This document shows positions 1 to 11,282 of a DNA stretch of 64,000 nt, one piece after another (positions within the stretch are counted from its first letter, which is position 1; every line of letters begins with the position of its first letter). The notes beneath the pieces are model-generated. The model saw only the letters and a list, made by a program, of their open reading frames with translations. It was not told the DNA's origin and made no database searches. The stretch comes from Rhipicephalus microplus (Eukaryota > Arthropoda > Arachnida > Ixodida > Ixodidae), in the NCBI RefSeq assembly GCF_043290135.1, contig NW_027464588.1, forward strand, positions 5,741,501 to 5,805,500, written 5' to 3'. Made by a program: the position numbers and the translations under genes.

Positions 1-117
1 CATCTCTTTTTTTTGTGTGCTCACGTCTGTTCATGCGCGGTTGCACCACGAGGTAGCACCGACTGGCCCAACTTCCCACGCCTCTGCATACAATGTGCTC
101 TTGACGACCATATGCAG

Positions 118-253
118 ATCTGGCGCCAGTGGTGATCACGTTTTGCCTGCTTCTGCTGCCAATGTGGATAGTTCTGGCCCGACGCAACACCGTCTCCCGG
201 GAGGTGCTGCGCGTCGGGTGGCTGCCAATTATTATCGCACTCACGGTCTCTAG
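118..253 (+). CDS. SLC41/MgtE-like Mg2+ transporter, exon block 1 (partial gene)
   Basis: The reading frame on multiples of 3 from 117 gives a hydrophobic helix followed by the motif WIVLARRN, then REVLRVGWLPIIIAL. This matches the start of the second MgtE half of animal SLC41 transporters (arginine-rich loop, then the G-W-x-P-x-I-x-A helix), which move Mg2+ across the plasma membrane. The block ends in AG|GTAAGT at 252-259, a consensus splice donor, in phase 2. An in-frame TGA at 102-104 means the exon should start after it; the AG at 116-117 is the best acceptor. Earlier exons, including the first MgtE half, would lie outside the window. The frame is open here, unlike the next block. Overlapping ORFs in other frames are shadows. 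The family call is from remembered conserved motifs, not from a search. Confidence 0.62.
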
Positions 254-580
254 GTAAGTGAGCAGAGAACGCACCCATTCCTCAATAGGAAAGGGAGTGT
301 TACACTCGATGGTAGCTAGGTAGGTAATCAACTTTATTGATTCACGAAGGAATCATTTGAGGGGGGGTGTGGTTGGGGAAGTGGGACCAGGATGACGACG
401 AGCCCTCGGGCCGCTCTAGGTGGCCGGACACTGCTGTGCTTCGGCGACCCTTCTGGCCCAGCTCACTGTCCGGAGCTGTAAACCCGGTTGCGAGCTGCGC
501 AGAGCAGCCTCCCATCGTTCCTGGTGTTCTGACCCTTGCCACGGAGGCTTGGGTTTGTTTGGGCAATTCAGAAATATGTG

Positions 581-2173
581 CTAAAAGTCGGCTCTGGTGC
601 TAGGACATAAGTTGCAATGAGGCGAGGTTTCGCCATGTGTAAAAAGGGAGAAAAGAAAAGGAGTCGTTACTGTGGCCGTTTGAAGTCTGCGCCACAAAGC
701 TTGGTCACTTCTGGAGAGAGATTTATGTTGCGGGGGATACGTTAGGCGGGAATTTCGGTAAAATAGCGTGATATCGTGATAGCTGAGGAGTCGATCCCGG
801 GCACTTCGAAGCGAAGGCAGGTCGCTGTGAGCCCGGTTGGCGAGTGCTCGGGCTTGGGTGTGAGCGGCCGTGTTGCCTGGGTGTTCACGGTGCGCAGGGA
901 CCCAGAGGAGGGTGATGAGGCGATCAGACGGAAGAGATGATTCAAGAATTTTAGCAGCCGAAGAATGAATTCGGAAAGTGGCGAAATTACGAATTGCAGT
1001 TTTTGAATAAAAAAAAATATACTCAGCGGAGGAGTGAACGATGGCTAAAGCAATTGCCACCTCTTCTGCTTCCAGGAATTCTGTCGAATTCGGAAGGGAC
1101 GCACCAGCGACCAGTTTTTGAAATCCATCTACGACGGCTACCGCGAAAGCTCGATGATCTACATATTCGGCCGCGTCTACATAGACTGCGGGAGAATTAG
1201 GAGGGAAGCGCTTCTGAAGGGACTTGGCTCGAGCTTCCCGTCGCGCCCGATTATGTTCTGGGTGAGTATTTTTGGGGAGTGGCGGGATTAATAGGTTGCT
1301 GCTAACAGTGACGGGAACTGCGTGCGTGGCCGTGGTGTGACCAGGAACGTTGATTCCAAGTCGGCGCAGGAGTACCTGTTCTCTTTCTGAGAGTGATAGT
1401 CTTTGATATTGGCTGAAAAGATGCGCCTCTACAAGCTCTCCCAGAGTGTTGTGCACCCCAAGTTGAAGTAGTTTATCCGTGGCTGTTGATTTAGGGAGAT
1501 GGAGCACAGTTTTGTAGGCATTACGAATGAGTCTGTTAAGTTGCTTGGCCTTCGTAAGTGAGAGATAGAAGTAGGGGATAGAATAGGTAATTCTGCATAG
1601 GCAAAAGGCCTGTATGAGGCGGCGTGTGTCTGCTTCCCTCATGCCGCGATGACGATTGGACATGCGCTTAATGAGGGAAGCTGTATTTTGAACTGAGGTA
1701 CGGATTAACTTTATGGTGTCAGCGTTCGAGCCATTGTCGGAAATATTAAGGCCTAAAATATTAATTTTATTGACCCTGCGATGAGGGGTGGCATCAAGCA
1801 TGACTTGAATGTGACATGTATCTTGCTTTTTAAAGTCAATTACTAGGAGTTCTGATTTAGCCGCCGAGTAGGTGAGCCCAATACTGTTGGCGTGTTTAAC
1901 AACAATGTCAGCGGCCAACTGAAGCTTCGCTTCGATTTCGCCGTGGTTGCCAGTATTGACCCAGATGGTGATGTCATCCGCGTACAAGGAGTGATTGATG
2001 GAAGAAAGTTTGGCAAGTTCCCGCGCTAGCGGTATGAGAGTAACGTTAAAAAGGAACGGGGACAAAACATATCCCTGCGGCGTTCTCTTGCTACCTAGCA
2101 TGAAGGGATCGGTTTTGAAAGTGCCCAACTGTAGGCAGACGGACCTATTGCTGAGAAAGGCAGAGACATACAT
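581..2173 (-). pseudogene. LINE A ORF2, C-terminal part: reverse transcriptase palm/thumb and RNase H
   Basis: This 530-residue open frame carries the reverse transcriptase palm with TPQG near residue 31 and the catalytic box YADD near residue 64, followed by the LNISD and GMREADTRR thumb region typical of this non-LTR group. After about residue 345 comes an RNase H fold, starting VYVDAAEY, with LEAEEVAIALAI, WVPAHREHPGN and AAHTQA. A Cys/His-containing tail (TSPHCNLC) ends the protein. The catalytic YADD is intact, but the frame is cut from the upstream part by a frameshift between 2173 and 2277 and a stop at 2277. In a working element this polyprotein primes reverse transcription at nicked target DNA. 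The Met at 2173 is not a true start. Confidence 0.85.
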
Positions 2174-2276
2174 ACCTGTGCGTGCGAGAGCCTACGTTTA
2201 GTTCACTAAGAGATTGTAAAATCGAGGAGTGAGAAACATTATCAAAAGCCTTAGTCAGGTCCAATGCAAGGATGGC

Positions 2277-3077
2277 TCAGGTGATGTGTGGAAAAGTAGG
2301 ATTTAGCACGTCCTCCTTAAGCTGCAGCATGACATCCTGAGTGGAGAGTCCCGCTCGGAAGCCGTACATGGTGAAGGGAAATAGTTTTTCTTGTTCCATG
2401 TAGCGATTAAGACGATTGAGAATTACATGCTCCATCAGTTTTCCTGTACACGAGGTAAGAGAGATCGGTCTCAAATTATTAAGGTCTAACGGCTTATTGT
2501 GTTTGGGTATGAAAGTCACCTTAGCTGACTTCCATTCCTGGAGCAGCGTGCCTTGGTCCCATTGTTGATTCGTGTAATCGGTAAGAGCTGCCACTGACTT
2601 GGAGTCTAAATTTCGGAGTGTTTTGTTAGTAATTCCATCTAGTCCTGGAGCAGATGTGGTGCGAAGTTTGCTTAGGGTAGCCCAAACTTCCGCCTCTGCA
2701 ATTGGTGCATCCAAGTCTGCATTGGGAGCTCCATTGTAGGAAGGTAACGATTCTCGCCTTGGGCCATGGAAATACGTAGTTTTAAGAGCAGTTTCAACGT
2801 CTTGCCCTTGTTTTTCTACTTCAAACAAGAGTTTTGTAATTCGCTTATTACTTTCACATCGCGAGGAGCATGGATCTAACATATAGCGAAGCAGATACCA
2901 AGAGGTCTTCATATGTAGAGTACCGTCGAGCCGGTTACATATCTGGTTCCATTGCTGCGATGAAAGTTCGGCCACGTGTTCAGTTACAAGCTGGAGTGTT
3001 TGTGACATATTGCGTTTTAGTTTACGATTATATTTTGCTTGAGCCATCGTTTCTCCAAGCTCTGATAGGCCTTCCAT
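2277..3077 (-). pseudogene. LINE A ORF2, reverse transcriptase N-terminal half
   Basis: This open frame holds the early reverse transcriptase motifs: SAPGLDGI (finger), AKVTFIPKHNKP, LRPISLTSCTGKLMEH (motif 2) and FRAGLSTQD. It stops at a TGA where the family has a Trp codon, directly before a LALDLTKAFDNV motif that can be read in the same frame beyond the stop. So the catalytic Asp motif A is present but separated. Upstream it overlaps the frame at 3017-3280, which carries the linker between endonuclease and reverse transcriptase. Together with the downstream 581-2173 frame it makes one broken ORF2. Confidence 0.82.
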
Positions 3078-3236
3078 AGGTGGAGTAGCCTGCTGTGTTC
3101 TGGATCACGGATATGTGCTGCTGGGGCTACTTTTTCGCTAAGAGCTACATCCTGTTTAAGCGGAGGCGCCCAGTCTTTGTAGTCTTGAATTTCTTTTTTC
3201 GGGTTTTGGTCTTGGATTTCGCGAAATTTATCCCAG

Positions 3237-3938
3237 TCAACAATATGTTTTAAATGAAACTGTGGACGAAAATTGGCCACGGGGCAGTGTAATTGTTAGG
3301 ATGTAATGATCACTGCCGAGGTTGTCCCCACTGTGTGTCCAGTTAGCTTGTCGCACATTTTTAGTGAAAGTAAGGTCAGGGGTGGTATCTCTGCTCACAC
3401 TGTTGCTAATTTGTGTTGGTAGCATGCAGTCAGTGACTAGAGTGCACCTGTTTCGCTGTATGTTGAAGAAGGCTGGTGCCCTTCTGAGTGTTTCTCCTGT
3501 AACCCCAATCTACGTGCGGGGCATTAAAGTCACGCGTTACAACTATGGGAGCAGAGTCTGCTATTTGAATGGCCCTATCGATTGCTTCAAAAACAGCAGT
3601 GAGGCCATCTCTAGGATGAGAATAAATATTCAAAATAAAATATGTGCCTTGTCCTGTACGACGTGGGAGAAGTTCAAGAAGAAGGCAGTCACTGTAAAGA
3701 TCGGAAAGATCATGCGCTATAAACGAGATATTCCTCTGTATATATGTGGTAGCCCATGGGGAGCTAGAATGCGAATGTACAGCCTGATAGCCGAGCAGTT
3801 CGCAAGCTTTTAAAGGCTCCTGTACGGAGATGACATCAGGGGCCCGTGTAGACCGCTGTATATAAAGTGAGAGGTTGTCTCTCTTGTTTCTTAATCCACG
3901 GCAATTCCATTGCCATATGCAGAGTGAAGAGGGTGAAG
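3237..3938 (-). pseudogene. LINE A ORF2, endonuclease (EEP/AP-type) domain
   Basis: Reading the minus strand from about 3938, the peptide contains WQWNCRG (family N-terminus), then ISVQEP (catalytic Glu), VTRDFNAPHVDWG (normally GDFNAPH; here Gly is replaced by Arg), then after a frame break near 3427 the motifs SVSRDTTPDLTF and LGSDHYI (catalytic Asp-His). These are the signature motifs of the exonuclease-endonuclease-phosphatase fold that nicks the target in non-LTR retrotransposition. The break near 3427 and the Gly-to-Arg change next to the metal-binding Asp suggest it is not active. A linker to the reverse transcriptase lies at 3017-3280. Confidence 0.78.
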
Positions 3939-4078
3939 ATGAGGCGAGGGTGCAGGAGGGGGTTATGGCTGCGAAGGCGCTGGAGAGGGCTGAGATTGTG
4001 GGAGAGATGCGAGCCGAGCAACTAACACGTCTAGAATACTCTCTATCTTATTCAAGCGTTCAGCAATTTGCGTAAAGC

Positions 4079-5623
4079 CTAAATCAACCTTTTGTTTGAG
4101 TTCGCGGTGTTCTTTCCGAATTTTCTGACTGGTGCTTTTAAAATTGTCCTCCGATGACTCGGGTTGCTCTGTCCTTTTCTTTTTGTTGGATGTGGAGAGG
4201 AATCTATAATATCGGTCCCTGATTTTGCTGCCAAATCAGGCTCTATGACAGAGGGGGAGATAGATAGGGGTGGAGAAGACGCGGGTGGGGCAGCTGTAAG
4301 TGTACTTAAACGTTCCAGCACCAGAGCCAACTGTTGCTTTAACTCTTGATTCTCTCGCATTAGACATTCGATAGTCTCCTGAGTTTTAGAATTTTCTTTA
4401 GCGTCAGAGAGCATACAACTGGAGCAGGAGGCTTGCTTTGCCCAGCTCACCTTTTCAGGTTTGGTGCTGAAGTCGCGGCTTTGTGATGCACTTCGTCCAG
4501 GGCTTTTGCCTTTGCTGCCACGGTTTCATCCAGGACTCCTGCTTCTGCTGCTACGGTTTCGTCCAGGACTCTTGCTTCTGCTGCTACGATTTCTATCGTC
4601 GATGCTTGGAAAAAACTCCTTCTCGAGCTGGAACTCGGGCTGCTCCTGCTGGTGCTCTTGTTGCGGCCTTTGTCGTGACTGAGAGAGACGGCTGAAGCCA
4701 CGCTGAAAGCGTTTCTTGCATGCCCTGTCACCCGTCTTGTGAGCGTCCCCACAGATGACGCACTGCGGGGTGCAGGGATAGTCCTCCGGGTGTTTCTGTC
4801 CGCAGCTTGAGCAAGTGAGGCGATTTGGCGAAGGAGATACATCTCGTCGGTGGCCGACTTGTCTGCAGTTTAGGCACGCTTCCACCTTCGGTCGAAAGTT
4901 GAAAACGGCGTAGAGGATGCCAAACATTTTGACTGAAGGAGGAAGCTCCTCAGCCATGAAGTGAATGAGCACTGAGCGTGAGGTACGCCCCATGTCCCTT
5001 GCTTGGACTATTGGTAGAAGGGGATTCGCCCGACGTAATTCTTGAAGCAAGTCCTGAGGTGATTCACCATTCCAAGCGCGGTAGATGATCCCTGCCCGTG
5101 CTCCGTCCGGGGGAGCTATGTACGCGTGAAATCCCAGTTTTTTACCACCTAGCGTGAGTTCTCGTATTTTTGCATAGTTGGCAACTCGGTCGGCGCAAGA
5201 TGTGGACACGGTGAAAATATTCTTGGCCAGATTGGTGCACACAAGATCTTCGTCGGCCACCACAGAGTGCAGTCCGCTTTTGGCGACTACAGCCGCTCGT
5301 AACTCTACGTCGTTGTATTGGGCCAGATCTACGCCCGCACTCGGCCGAAATACACTCTTGAAGTCATCGACTGGCAACCATGGCAGTCGTTTTAAGCGAG
5401 GACGAGCCACAGCTGTGTTGTCGAGCTTTGAGGAAACGCTGGGCGGTGATTCCGTTTTGCATGCTGGCGTTTCGGCAGCTGACGCCGCTTTACTTGACGG
5501 CGTTCCTTCAGTTTCTTTTGACTGTTGTCGGGGTGAGCGTTGTCGGGCATTCAGGACTATACTCCATTCTTCTGGGTTGAGTTCTGTGGCAGGTAAATCC
5601 GTGCCACTCACCATGTATGCCAT
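4079..5623 (-). pseudogene. LINE A ORF1: gag-like nucleic acid chaperone with three zinc knuckles
   Basis: The main frame (5623-4526, 365 residues) begins MAYMVSGTD. It has a Ser/Pro/Glu-rich N-terminus, the family motif LPWLPVDDFKSVFRP near residue 80, a folded middle, and near residues 245-300 three zinc knuckles (CLNCRQVGHRRD, CSSCGQKHPEDYPC, CVICGDAHKTGDRAC). An SRS-rich tail (NRSSRSKSPG repeated) ends at a stop; a continuation at 4450-4079 in another frame gives a heptad-like segment (LMRENQELKQQLALVLERL) that looks like a coiled coil. ORF1 proteins of this kind coat the RNA and form the particle. The first knuckle has Asp where Cys is expected. One frame break separates the two pieces. 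Confidence 0.75.
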
Positions 5624-6040
5624 TGCGTCGCCGAATGAACTTGTGCACGCGCGTCGAAGCGCGAGCCCGACGCCGAGGCCGGTGCCGTTAGGGCTAACGA
5701 GGCGGCGTTGCCCCGCTCAGCAAGAGTTGATGTTTGCAAAGCTCCTCAAGAACAAAGAGGTTTGAGGCACTCACCAGCAGCGTCGGCAACTTGCTGAAGT
5801 TCAAGAGAGACCACTGTTGGAACCAAAAAAGCAGTCTTGGTTCAACAAATACTTCGTAGAATACGGAGCCCATGCGAGGCACACCAGCCTTGCCTGGCCC
5901 CCTAGCGGACTTCTACACTCGAAGCTTTTTCGTTAATTCAGGTGAAATTTCTCCCCGTAATCTAGGTCTAAATCGGCTTTCCTTGCTGTTACTCTTGCTG
6001 TTCTGTCTACTAACGCCATTGTATAACATTGGCAGCAGGC

Positions 6041-6280
6041 CCTACTGCGGGGTTCTAGTTGCTGAGGAGATCAGCTGCTGACTGGCAGGTCGTGGGATCG
6101 ATTGCCGGCTGCGGTGGCTGCATTGTCGGTGGAGGCGAAAATACTGAAGGCCCACGTGCTGATATTTCTATGCACGTGAAAGAACCCCAGGTGGTCGATA
6201 TTTTTTGAGTGCTCCCCTGACGCGTCTCTAATAATCATATGGTGGTTTTGGGGCTCTGGATACCACATATCATTCAAGCA
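6041..6280 (+). mobile_element. tRNA-derived SINE (Ruka-like), copy 1
   Basis: The sequence has a tRNA-like head with a B box around GGTCGTGGGATCGATTGCC (6088-6106), then a body with AAAGAACCCCAGGTGGTCGA (6179-6198), and ends with CATATGGTGGTTTTGGG, the tail seen also at 42615 (+) and, inverted, at 17740 and 17930. The A-box region is degenerate. This matches the architecture of the tick SINE Ruka. The copy lies in intron 1 in sense orientation and has no clear target duplication. Confidence 0.72.
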
Positions 6281-6289
6281 TTTGCAGCA

Positions 6290-7128
6290 GTCTCTAGGAT
6301 ATTCTGTACAAATCTATTTTATGGAATCATTCTATTTTGTGTTGTTCTCTATTTATTTTTAGGTATTGTATGTAGCAATTTAATGTGTCTTCTACGTCTA
6401 ATGAAGTGGAATTCGATAAAAAGAATTGGTAATAAATAAATAAACCCTAAAATAAGTAAACGAAACGGGTAAACAATAAAACCACAATAAACGAAATAAA
6501 TAAAATTAAAAGCAGTCCTCATTTCAGATATTCAACATTTGCCTTGCCACCTATAATACTGTCTCGTGAACAATGATAATTGAATAGAATTTCGTAATGG
6601 CATTGTGAAATATTCTAAGAGGCTCCAAGTTTATTTACCCGACAATTTGTAAAGCTCTTCGTACGAAAGCTCCTGAATACAAGTTGCTAGCAACTTTTAT
6701 TGCGAATGCGTTTTTGCAGCTTCGGTGGGTACATCCTGGATTACGCAGTCTTCGCTTATCCGCCAATCGCCCTGCACCTGTCTGCAGTAAATGGTGAGTG
6801 AGGCTATTCAAACGCTGGAATCCGCCACATTCTACGCGATGTCTTTAAACAGCTACTTTCGCAGCCATGTACGAGGCTGCACCATAGGTTCAGGGCTTGA
6901 ATTGAAACTCTCTCTCAGTGAGAATTTGAGAGCGATTATTTAAATAAACAAATAAATAGCAAATATGTAGCGCCTCTTGTATTTTTACAATATGCCAGCC
7001 AGATGTGCCAGGTCTAGCCCTTCGTTGCCATCTCCAGCTCTTGCCCATCGCCAAGCTTCGGCCTGTGCTATGCGGTAATGGGGGAGATAGCCCACCATGT
7101 AGCGCCTCACGACGCAAATCATACGAAA
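6290..7128. other. Non-coding stretch, nothing recognised
   Basis: This intronic DNA is AT-rich with AATAAA-like runs at 6430-6520. Short ORFs in it have no recognisable motif and I would not call any gene. Confidence 0.5.
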
Positions 7129-7130
7129 TA

Positions 7131-9585
7131 GGGAGTTTTAGTGCTGGGTACGCAAGCTCTTAGGGCGTTGTGGGCTCGGGGACCCGCGGCGTTGCGTACT
7201 CAACTCATACCCAACTGGAATGCCTTATAGAGGCTCGCAGGCAAACGCAAGCAGCACGAAGGTCACACGCGCTCGCAGCGCCGTAGCGTTGTGTCGCGTA
7301 AGTAACTTTAAATTATTTTTATGATTTAAAATGTTAAATGAAACATACTTAGTGAACAGGACACTTTTTGTATCGTGCACAGTATCCTGGTAGACGCACA
7401 AAAGTTAAAAATGCAAGGTTACTGTAACGACAGTGTTGACATCTTGTGACACTTGTGCAACCACAGTCATGAACATGTTAGCTTACGCGTAATATTTTTG
7501 AGGTCAAAAAGAATAAAAATGTTGCTCATTTGTAATATTGTCGCTGCGCAGTTTTTGCGCCAGATGTACAATGCACAATGTTTATGCAATAACAATGTTG
7601 TGATTGTCTGTTTCACTATGGCCCTGATAGATGGCGTCACCTATTCAGCTGGTCAGGGTCTGGCATATTTTTAGTTTTTATGTTCCAGGCCATTCTAACT
7701 TTGGTAAGCAGGCTGAAACTGTGTAATCGCTATAAGTGCTCGCACTTTAGCTTACTTTAACTCGACGGCTAGAGTATCCGCAGTGCGGATACGGTGAGTT
7801 CTTGCGAAGGCGGCCAATCCATGCCGTCCGACATTTCGCACCTTTGTGTCATGTCATTTGTATAGCGGCTAGCCACTATAATATTAGTGCTTAAAACTTA
7901 GAAGTCAAAGTGGTGGCTCTGGCCAGCCTCGGCTTTGCTCGCCGTGAAGGTAACATGATGCGCCAGCATGTGCGCCGGAGCAGCCTATCTCTGCTAGGAG
8001 GCCAGTGGTGGCAGCGTTGTTTATGGCCGCGCGGACGCATGGTCCCATCGCCCTAGCGGTCTTGCGACGCATCTGTTTGGGGTTTGGCGCATGCACAATA
8101 CTGCCGGCCCAACGTCCTGGATACGCAAGCCGCTTGGGTACCCAGTACTAAAACTCCCCAGTATGGTTTTAGTGCTGGGTACCCAAGCGGCTTGCATACC
8201 CAGTACATTGGGGCGGCGGTATTGTGCATGCGCGAACCCCCAAACAGATGCGTCGCAAGATCGCTGGGGCCATGCGTCCGCGCTGCCATAAACAACGCTG
8301 CCACCAATGGCCTCCCAGCGGAGAGAACCTGCCCTGGCGCATCATGTTACCCGTGATGTAACTCACCTTTAGGGCGAGCCAAGCCCATACTGACCAGAGC
8401 CACTAGCTTGACACAATTATTATAGCACAAAGGCGCTAAATCTTGGTCAGCATGGATCGGCCGCCTTCTAAGATGCCGCCTACGGTGAAGCAGCTCATGG
8501 TTTTACTTCACGCCCCTGGTGGACATTTTTCTGTTGCGTGAGGTACTTGTGGTAGATCAATAGTGATTAAAATGTTTTAGCCAGATTACCAAAGCTAGAA
8601 TGGCCTAGTACATAGAAGCCAAAAACGTGCGAGCCCCCAACCAGCTGAACTGGTGGCGCCGTCTAGCGGGGCCATAGTAAAGTAGACAATCACAAATCTG
8701 TTACTGCAGAAACATTGTGCATTGTACGTCTCGTGTAAAAACGCCAGCAGCATGATTACAATCGAGTTACCTTTTCAATCATTTTTATATAAAAAAAATT
8801 ACGCGTAAGCCAACGTGTTTGAGACTGTGGTTGGATGAAGTGTCACAAGATATCGACACCATCGTTACAGTAACCTTGTATTTTTTATCCTTTTGCATAT
8901 ACCAGGATACTGTACACGATAAAAAAAGTATCGTGATTCTGCCGCATCGGCGATTCAAAAATATGTAAGTTAAATGCAGTTAGCATTACCATTTATGGTT
9001 CGCGAAAACGTAAAGGCATACATATTTACGTACGTACGTAAACATCTACGTAGGAGGAACTGAAAAGGTTGGAAGACACGCGTTTCGGTATGACAGTAAA
9101 TACAAACGGTATCTGGTAACACGTTAAAGTAAAGAACTATATGTCCAAGGTAAAATTTACACAGAGTTACAACTTACACCAATGTTCTGTTGTCGCGTTT
9201 GTCATACAACGACCGGCCGTCCGGATTGTTTGGCTTCGATGGTGACGGCTTCAGTTGCAACTACGGCACATACGAAAAAAAGTTTTTTTAGTGCTGAAAG
9301 CAGTCAGAATAATTTAAAATAATTTATTGATAGTAATTCACTTCATTTAACTATGCATATCAAATTTAACACTTTAAATTGTAAAAAAAAATTAAAATAT
9401 ACTTACGTGACCAGACGCTATGTTGTTACGAGCGCGTGTGACCTTTGTGCGGCTCGCGTTTGCGTGCGCTCAACCGTGGCGCCAACTAAAAGGCATTCTG
9501 GTTGGTTATGAAATGGGTACTCAACGCCGCGTGCTCTCAAGCCGGCAACGCCCCAAGAGAATGCGTACCCAGCACTAAAACTCTC
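7131..9585. mobile_element. Fold-back pair of non-autonomous DNA elements (inverted dimer, TA-flanked)
   Basis: The left end reads TA|GGGAGTTTTAGTGCTGGGTA (from 7131) and the right end is its near-perfect inverse, ending ACTCTC|TA at 9585-9587. The centre (8140-8185) contains two more copies of the same terminus facing each other (GGGTACCCAGTACTAAAACTC and GGTTTTAGTGCTGGGTACCC). So the unit is two elements of about 1.03 kb (7131-8158) and 1.42 kb (8165-9585) in opposite orientation, matching along nearly their whole length at about 80-85 percent by eye. Copy 2 has about 390 extra bases near 8940-9300. The flanking TA suggests a 2-bp target duplication. No transposase motif is seen in any frame. 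Confidence 0.75.
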
Positions 9586-9587
9586 TA

Positions 9588-10925
9588 TTGTTTTGTTCGG
9601 TTGTGTACAGATCTCTGGGGCGTTGGCTTACATTCCTGGTGTTCACAATGTTGGCGCTCACGCTGCTTCTGTAAATGCTACGGTGTTCTGAGGTAGCATG
9701 TCGGCGTTCATGGCGCTACGTAAGCAAACAATGGGGAAGCATGATTACGATACTGCTTCATGCACTGACTTCAAGAGCACCGTGAGGTGGCATCGGCAAG
9801 GCTTTGAGCCACAAACCAAGGCGCAAGAACAAATCTGTCGGAAATATAATATTCGAGACATAAAGGTGTCCACTATACCTACGAGGGAAAGTGCTTGAAC
9901 GCACGTGTGGCGCAAGCATCTCCACATGTGGCGACGCATCACGACCATTCCCTGAACTAAGGTGGACCGATGGCTTCCGTAGAGGAGCGCGCATTTGCAC
10001 TGGCTCTAAAAGAAATGAAGGAGGCGCTGACTATTCCGTTCTTCATAGAATAGGCTTTTACCCAGAAGGTAAACGTATCTTGACAGAGGTATGTGAACAT
10101 TTACGGTGCATTTCCAGAACGGCGAAGGAATGAAGGCGGCAGCAACAAATTTTGGTTAACGTGAAGAACTGCATGCTGCTCAAAACTTGCCGTGCGCTGC
10201 TCAAGCAGCACAGACGCACGAAATGGACATACAACAGGACGAGCGCCAACTAAGAGCTGTATACTAGCTTCTCACTAATAGCTGGCTGCGCAGATACAAA
10301 GGAACGCGCACGAAACGAACGCTCAAGTATACACAAAACCAGTGCGAATCAGCAGCTCTCACAATTGTTACATCTTAATATTTCAGCAGTGCACTCCTTT
10401 CGCAAAGGCGGCCACTGCAGTGAGCGAATTAGCATTTGTGCTCTCCGTAACTTCAACACAAACTAGCTCTGAAACGAGTAAACCACCCACATCAAGGGCA
10501 CGCCCGCACGAGCGGCAACGTCTTGCAGAAGCGTGCTCACTCGTGCGGACCGTGGGAACACATTCAGAGGAAGAGCGATGACCTCTAAAGTAAAATCTCA
10601 ACCGCACCCTTCTCGCTATCTCACTAGTTATATAAAGTGAACTCGCTGAAGTGCCGCCGAGCTATGATCACCGTCAACAGAAAATAACGTACATAAATAG
10701 CCCACCGTTAGTGCACTGAATAATGTGCGTTCCGTGGTGGAGTCGCTTCACTCCACACGCAGCGGAGCTATATATAGGTGTCATAGTGTGACCCATGACG
10801 ACTGAACAATGTTTTTGTTTGTTCAAATTTTTCTTGGTCATCTGTATGCTTTACAACGTATTATCCTTGAGGGAAAGACGTGAGTGGAGTGGTGGTGTAC
10901 CCCGGCGTAAAACATTTTCGTGTGA
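9588..10925. other. Non-coding stretch, nothing recognised
   Basis: Several ORFs of 60-80 codons overlap on both strands here without known motifs. None has splice or promoter context that I can support. Confidence 0.45.
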
Positions 10926-10926
10926 G

Positions 10927-11282
10927 AAAGTTCGTTTCGAATCACAATCGAGCCAACCATGAAATACTCTGCTTCGCGTGTCTGATGGTTACCGATTGCA
11001 GCGCTAGGCGGCAACCTTGCGGCCGTCTTTAGCTGCAGCTTGTCCAGTTAACTGAACCGGCTGACGCCACTGGGAGACATACCATTCGGGGAACACGTCT
11101 GCGTGGGGCCCCTACAGATGTACTACCAGGGTGGGGAGATGGCCAACGTGGCCTACGTGCTCGTCGGCGTCGTGGTGCCCGGCCAGACGCTGTTCGCCGT
11201 GCTCTCTAGGATTCTGCGCTTCGGCAAGGTCTCCATGACCATCACCTTCTTCGCATCCTACTGTGGTGCATCGCTAGGGCAG
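10927..11282 (+). pseudogene. SLC41/MgtE-like exon block 2, with in-frame stops
   Basis: In the frame on multiples of 3, the block reads IEPTMKY, then WLPIAALGGNLAAV, LNRLTPLGDIP, YYQGGEMANVAYVLVGVVVPGQ and ITFFASYCGASLGQ. This matches the second MgtE half of SLC41 proteins, in particular the conserved GGNLxAxxxSR element that lines the ion path and the VVPG helix. It ends in CAG|GTGGGT (11280-11288), a good donor in phase 0. TGA at 10983-10985 and TAA at 11049-11051 interrupt the frame inside the conserved part; each could come from a single base change. The Arg usual after the GGNL motif is also replaced (SCSLSS). The start is uncertain. I read this as a decayed exon; a sequence error is possible but less likely with two stops. 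Confidence 0.65.

Larger units (their letters stand above)
310..5900 (-). mobile_element. LINE A: non-LTR retrotransposon with RNase H (I/Jockey-like group), near full length, decayed
   Basis: On the minus strand the order is 5' leader (about 5900-5624), ORF1 (5623-4079), ORF2 endonuclease (about 3938-3237), reverse transcriptase (about 3077 to 1500) and RNase H with C-terminal tail (about 1500-581), then a 3' end with AATAAA (complement at about 330-335). The two-ORF plan with zinc knuckles, an AP-type endonuclease and an RNase H is known for the I, R1 and LOA groups of non-LTR elements; I cannot place the clade exactly without a tree. Several stops and frameshifts break both ORFs. The element lies antisense inside intron 1 of the SLC41-like gene. 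Exact ends and target duplication are not resolved. Confidence 0.85.
254..10926 (+). other. Intron 1 of the SLC41-like gene (about 10.7 kb)
   Basis: The interval starts at the GTAAGT donor (254) and runs to the eroded start of exon block 2. The exact acceptor is not resolved: a candidate AG at 10925-10926 follows a short T-rich run. It contains an antisense LINE (310-5900), a Ruka-like SINE (about 6041-6280) and a fold-back repeat pair (7131-9585). I see nothing coding in 6290-7130, where 6430-6520 is AT-rich, or in 9588-10900 apart from short unsupported ORFs. About 6 residues expected between blocks 1 and 2 by family alignment are not found in frame. Confidence 0.5.

Noticed and set aside
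9698..9898. ORF reading FKSTVRWHRQGFEPQTKAQEQ as a possible upstream SLC41 exon.
   Set aside because: It does not match any SLC41 segment I know and has no fitting splice context.
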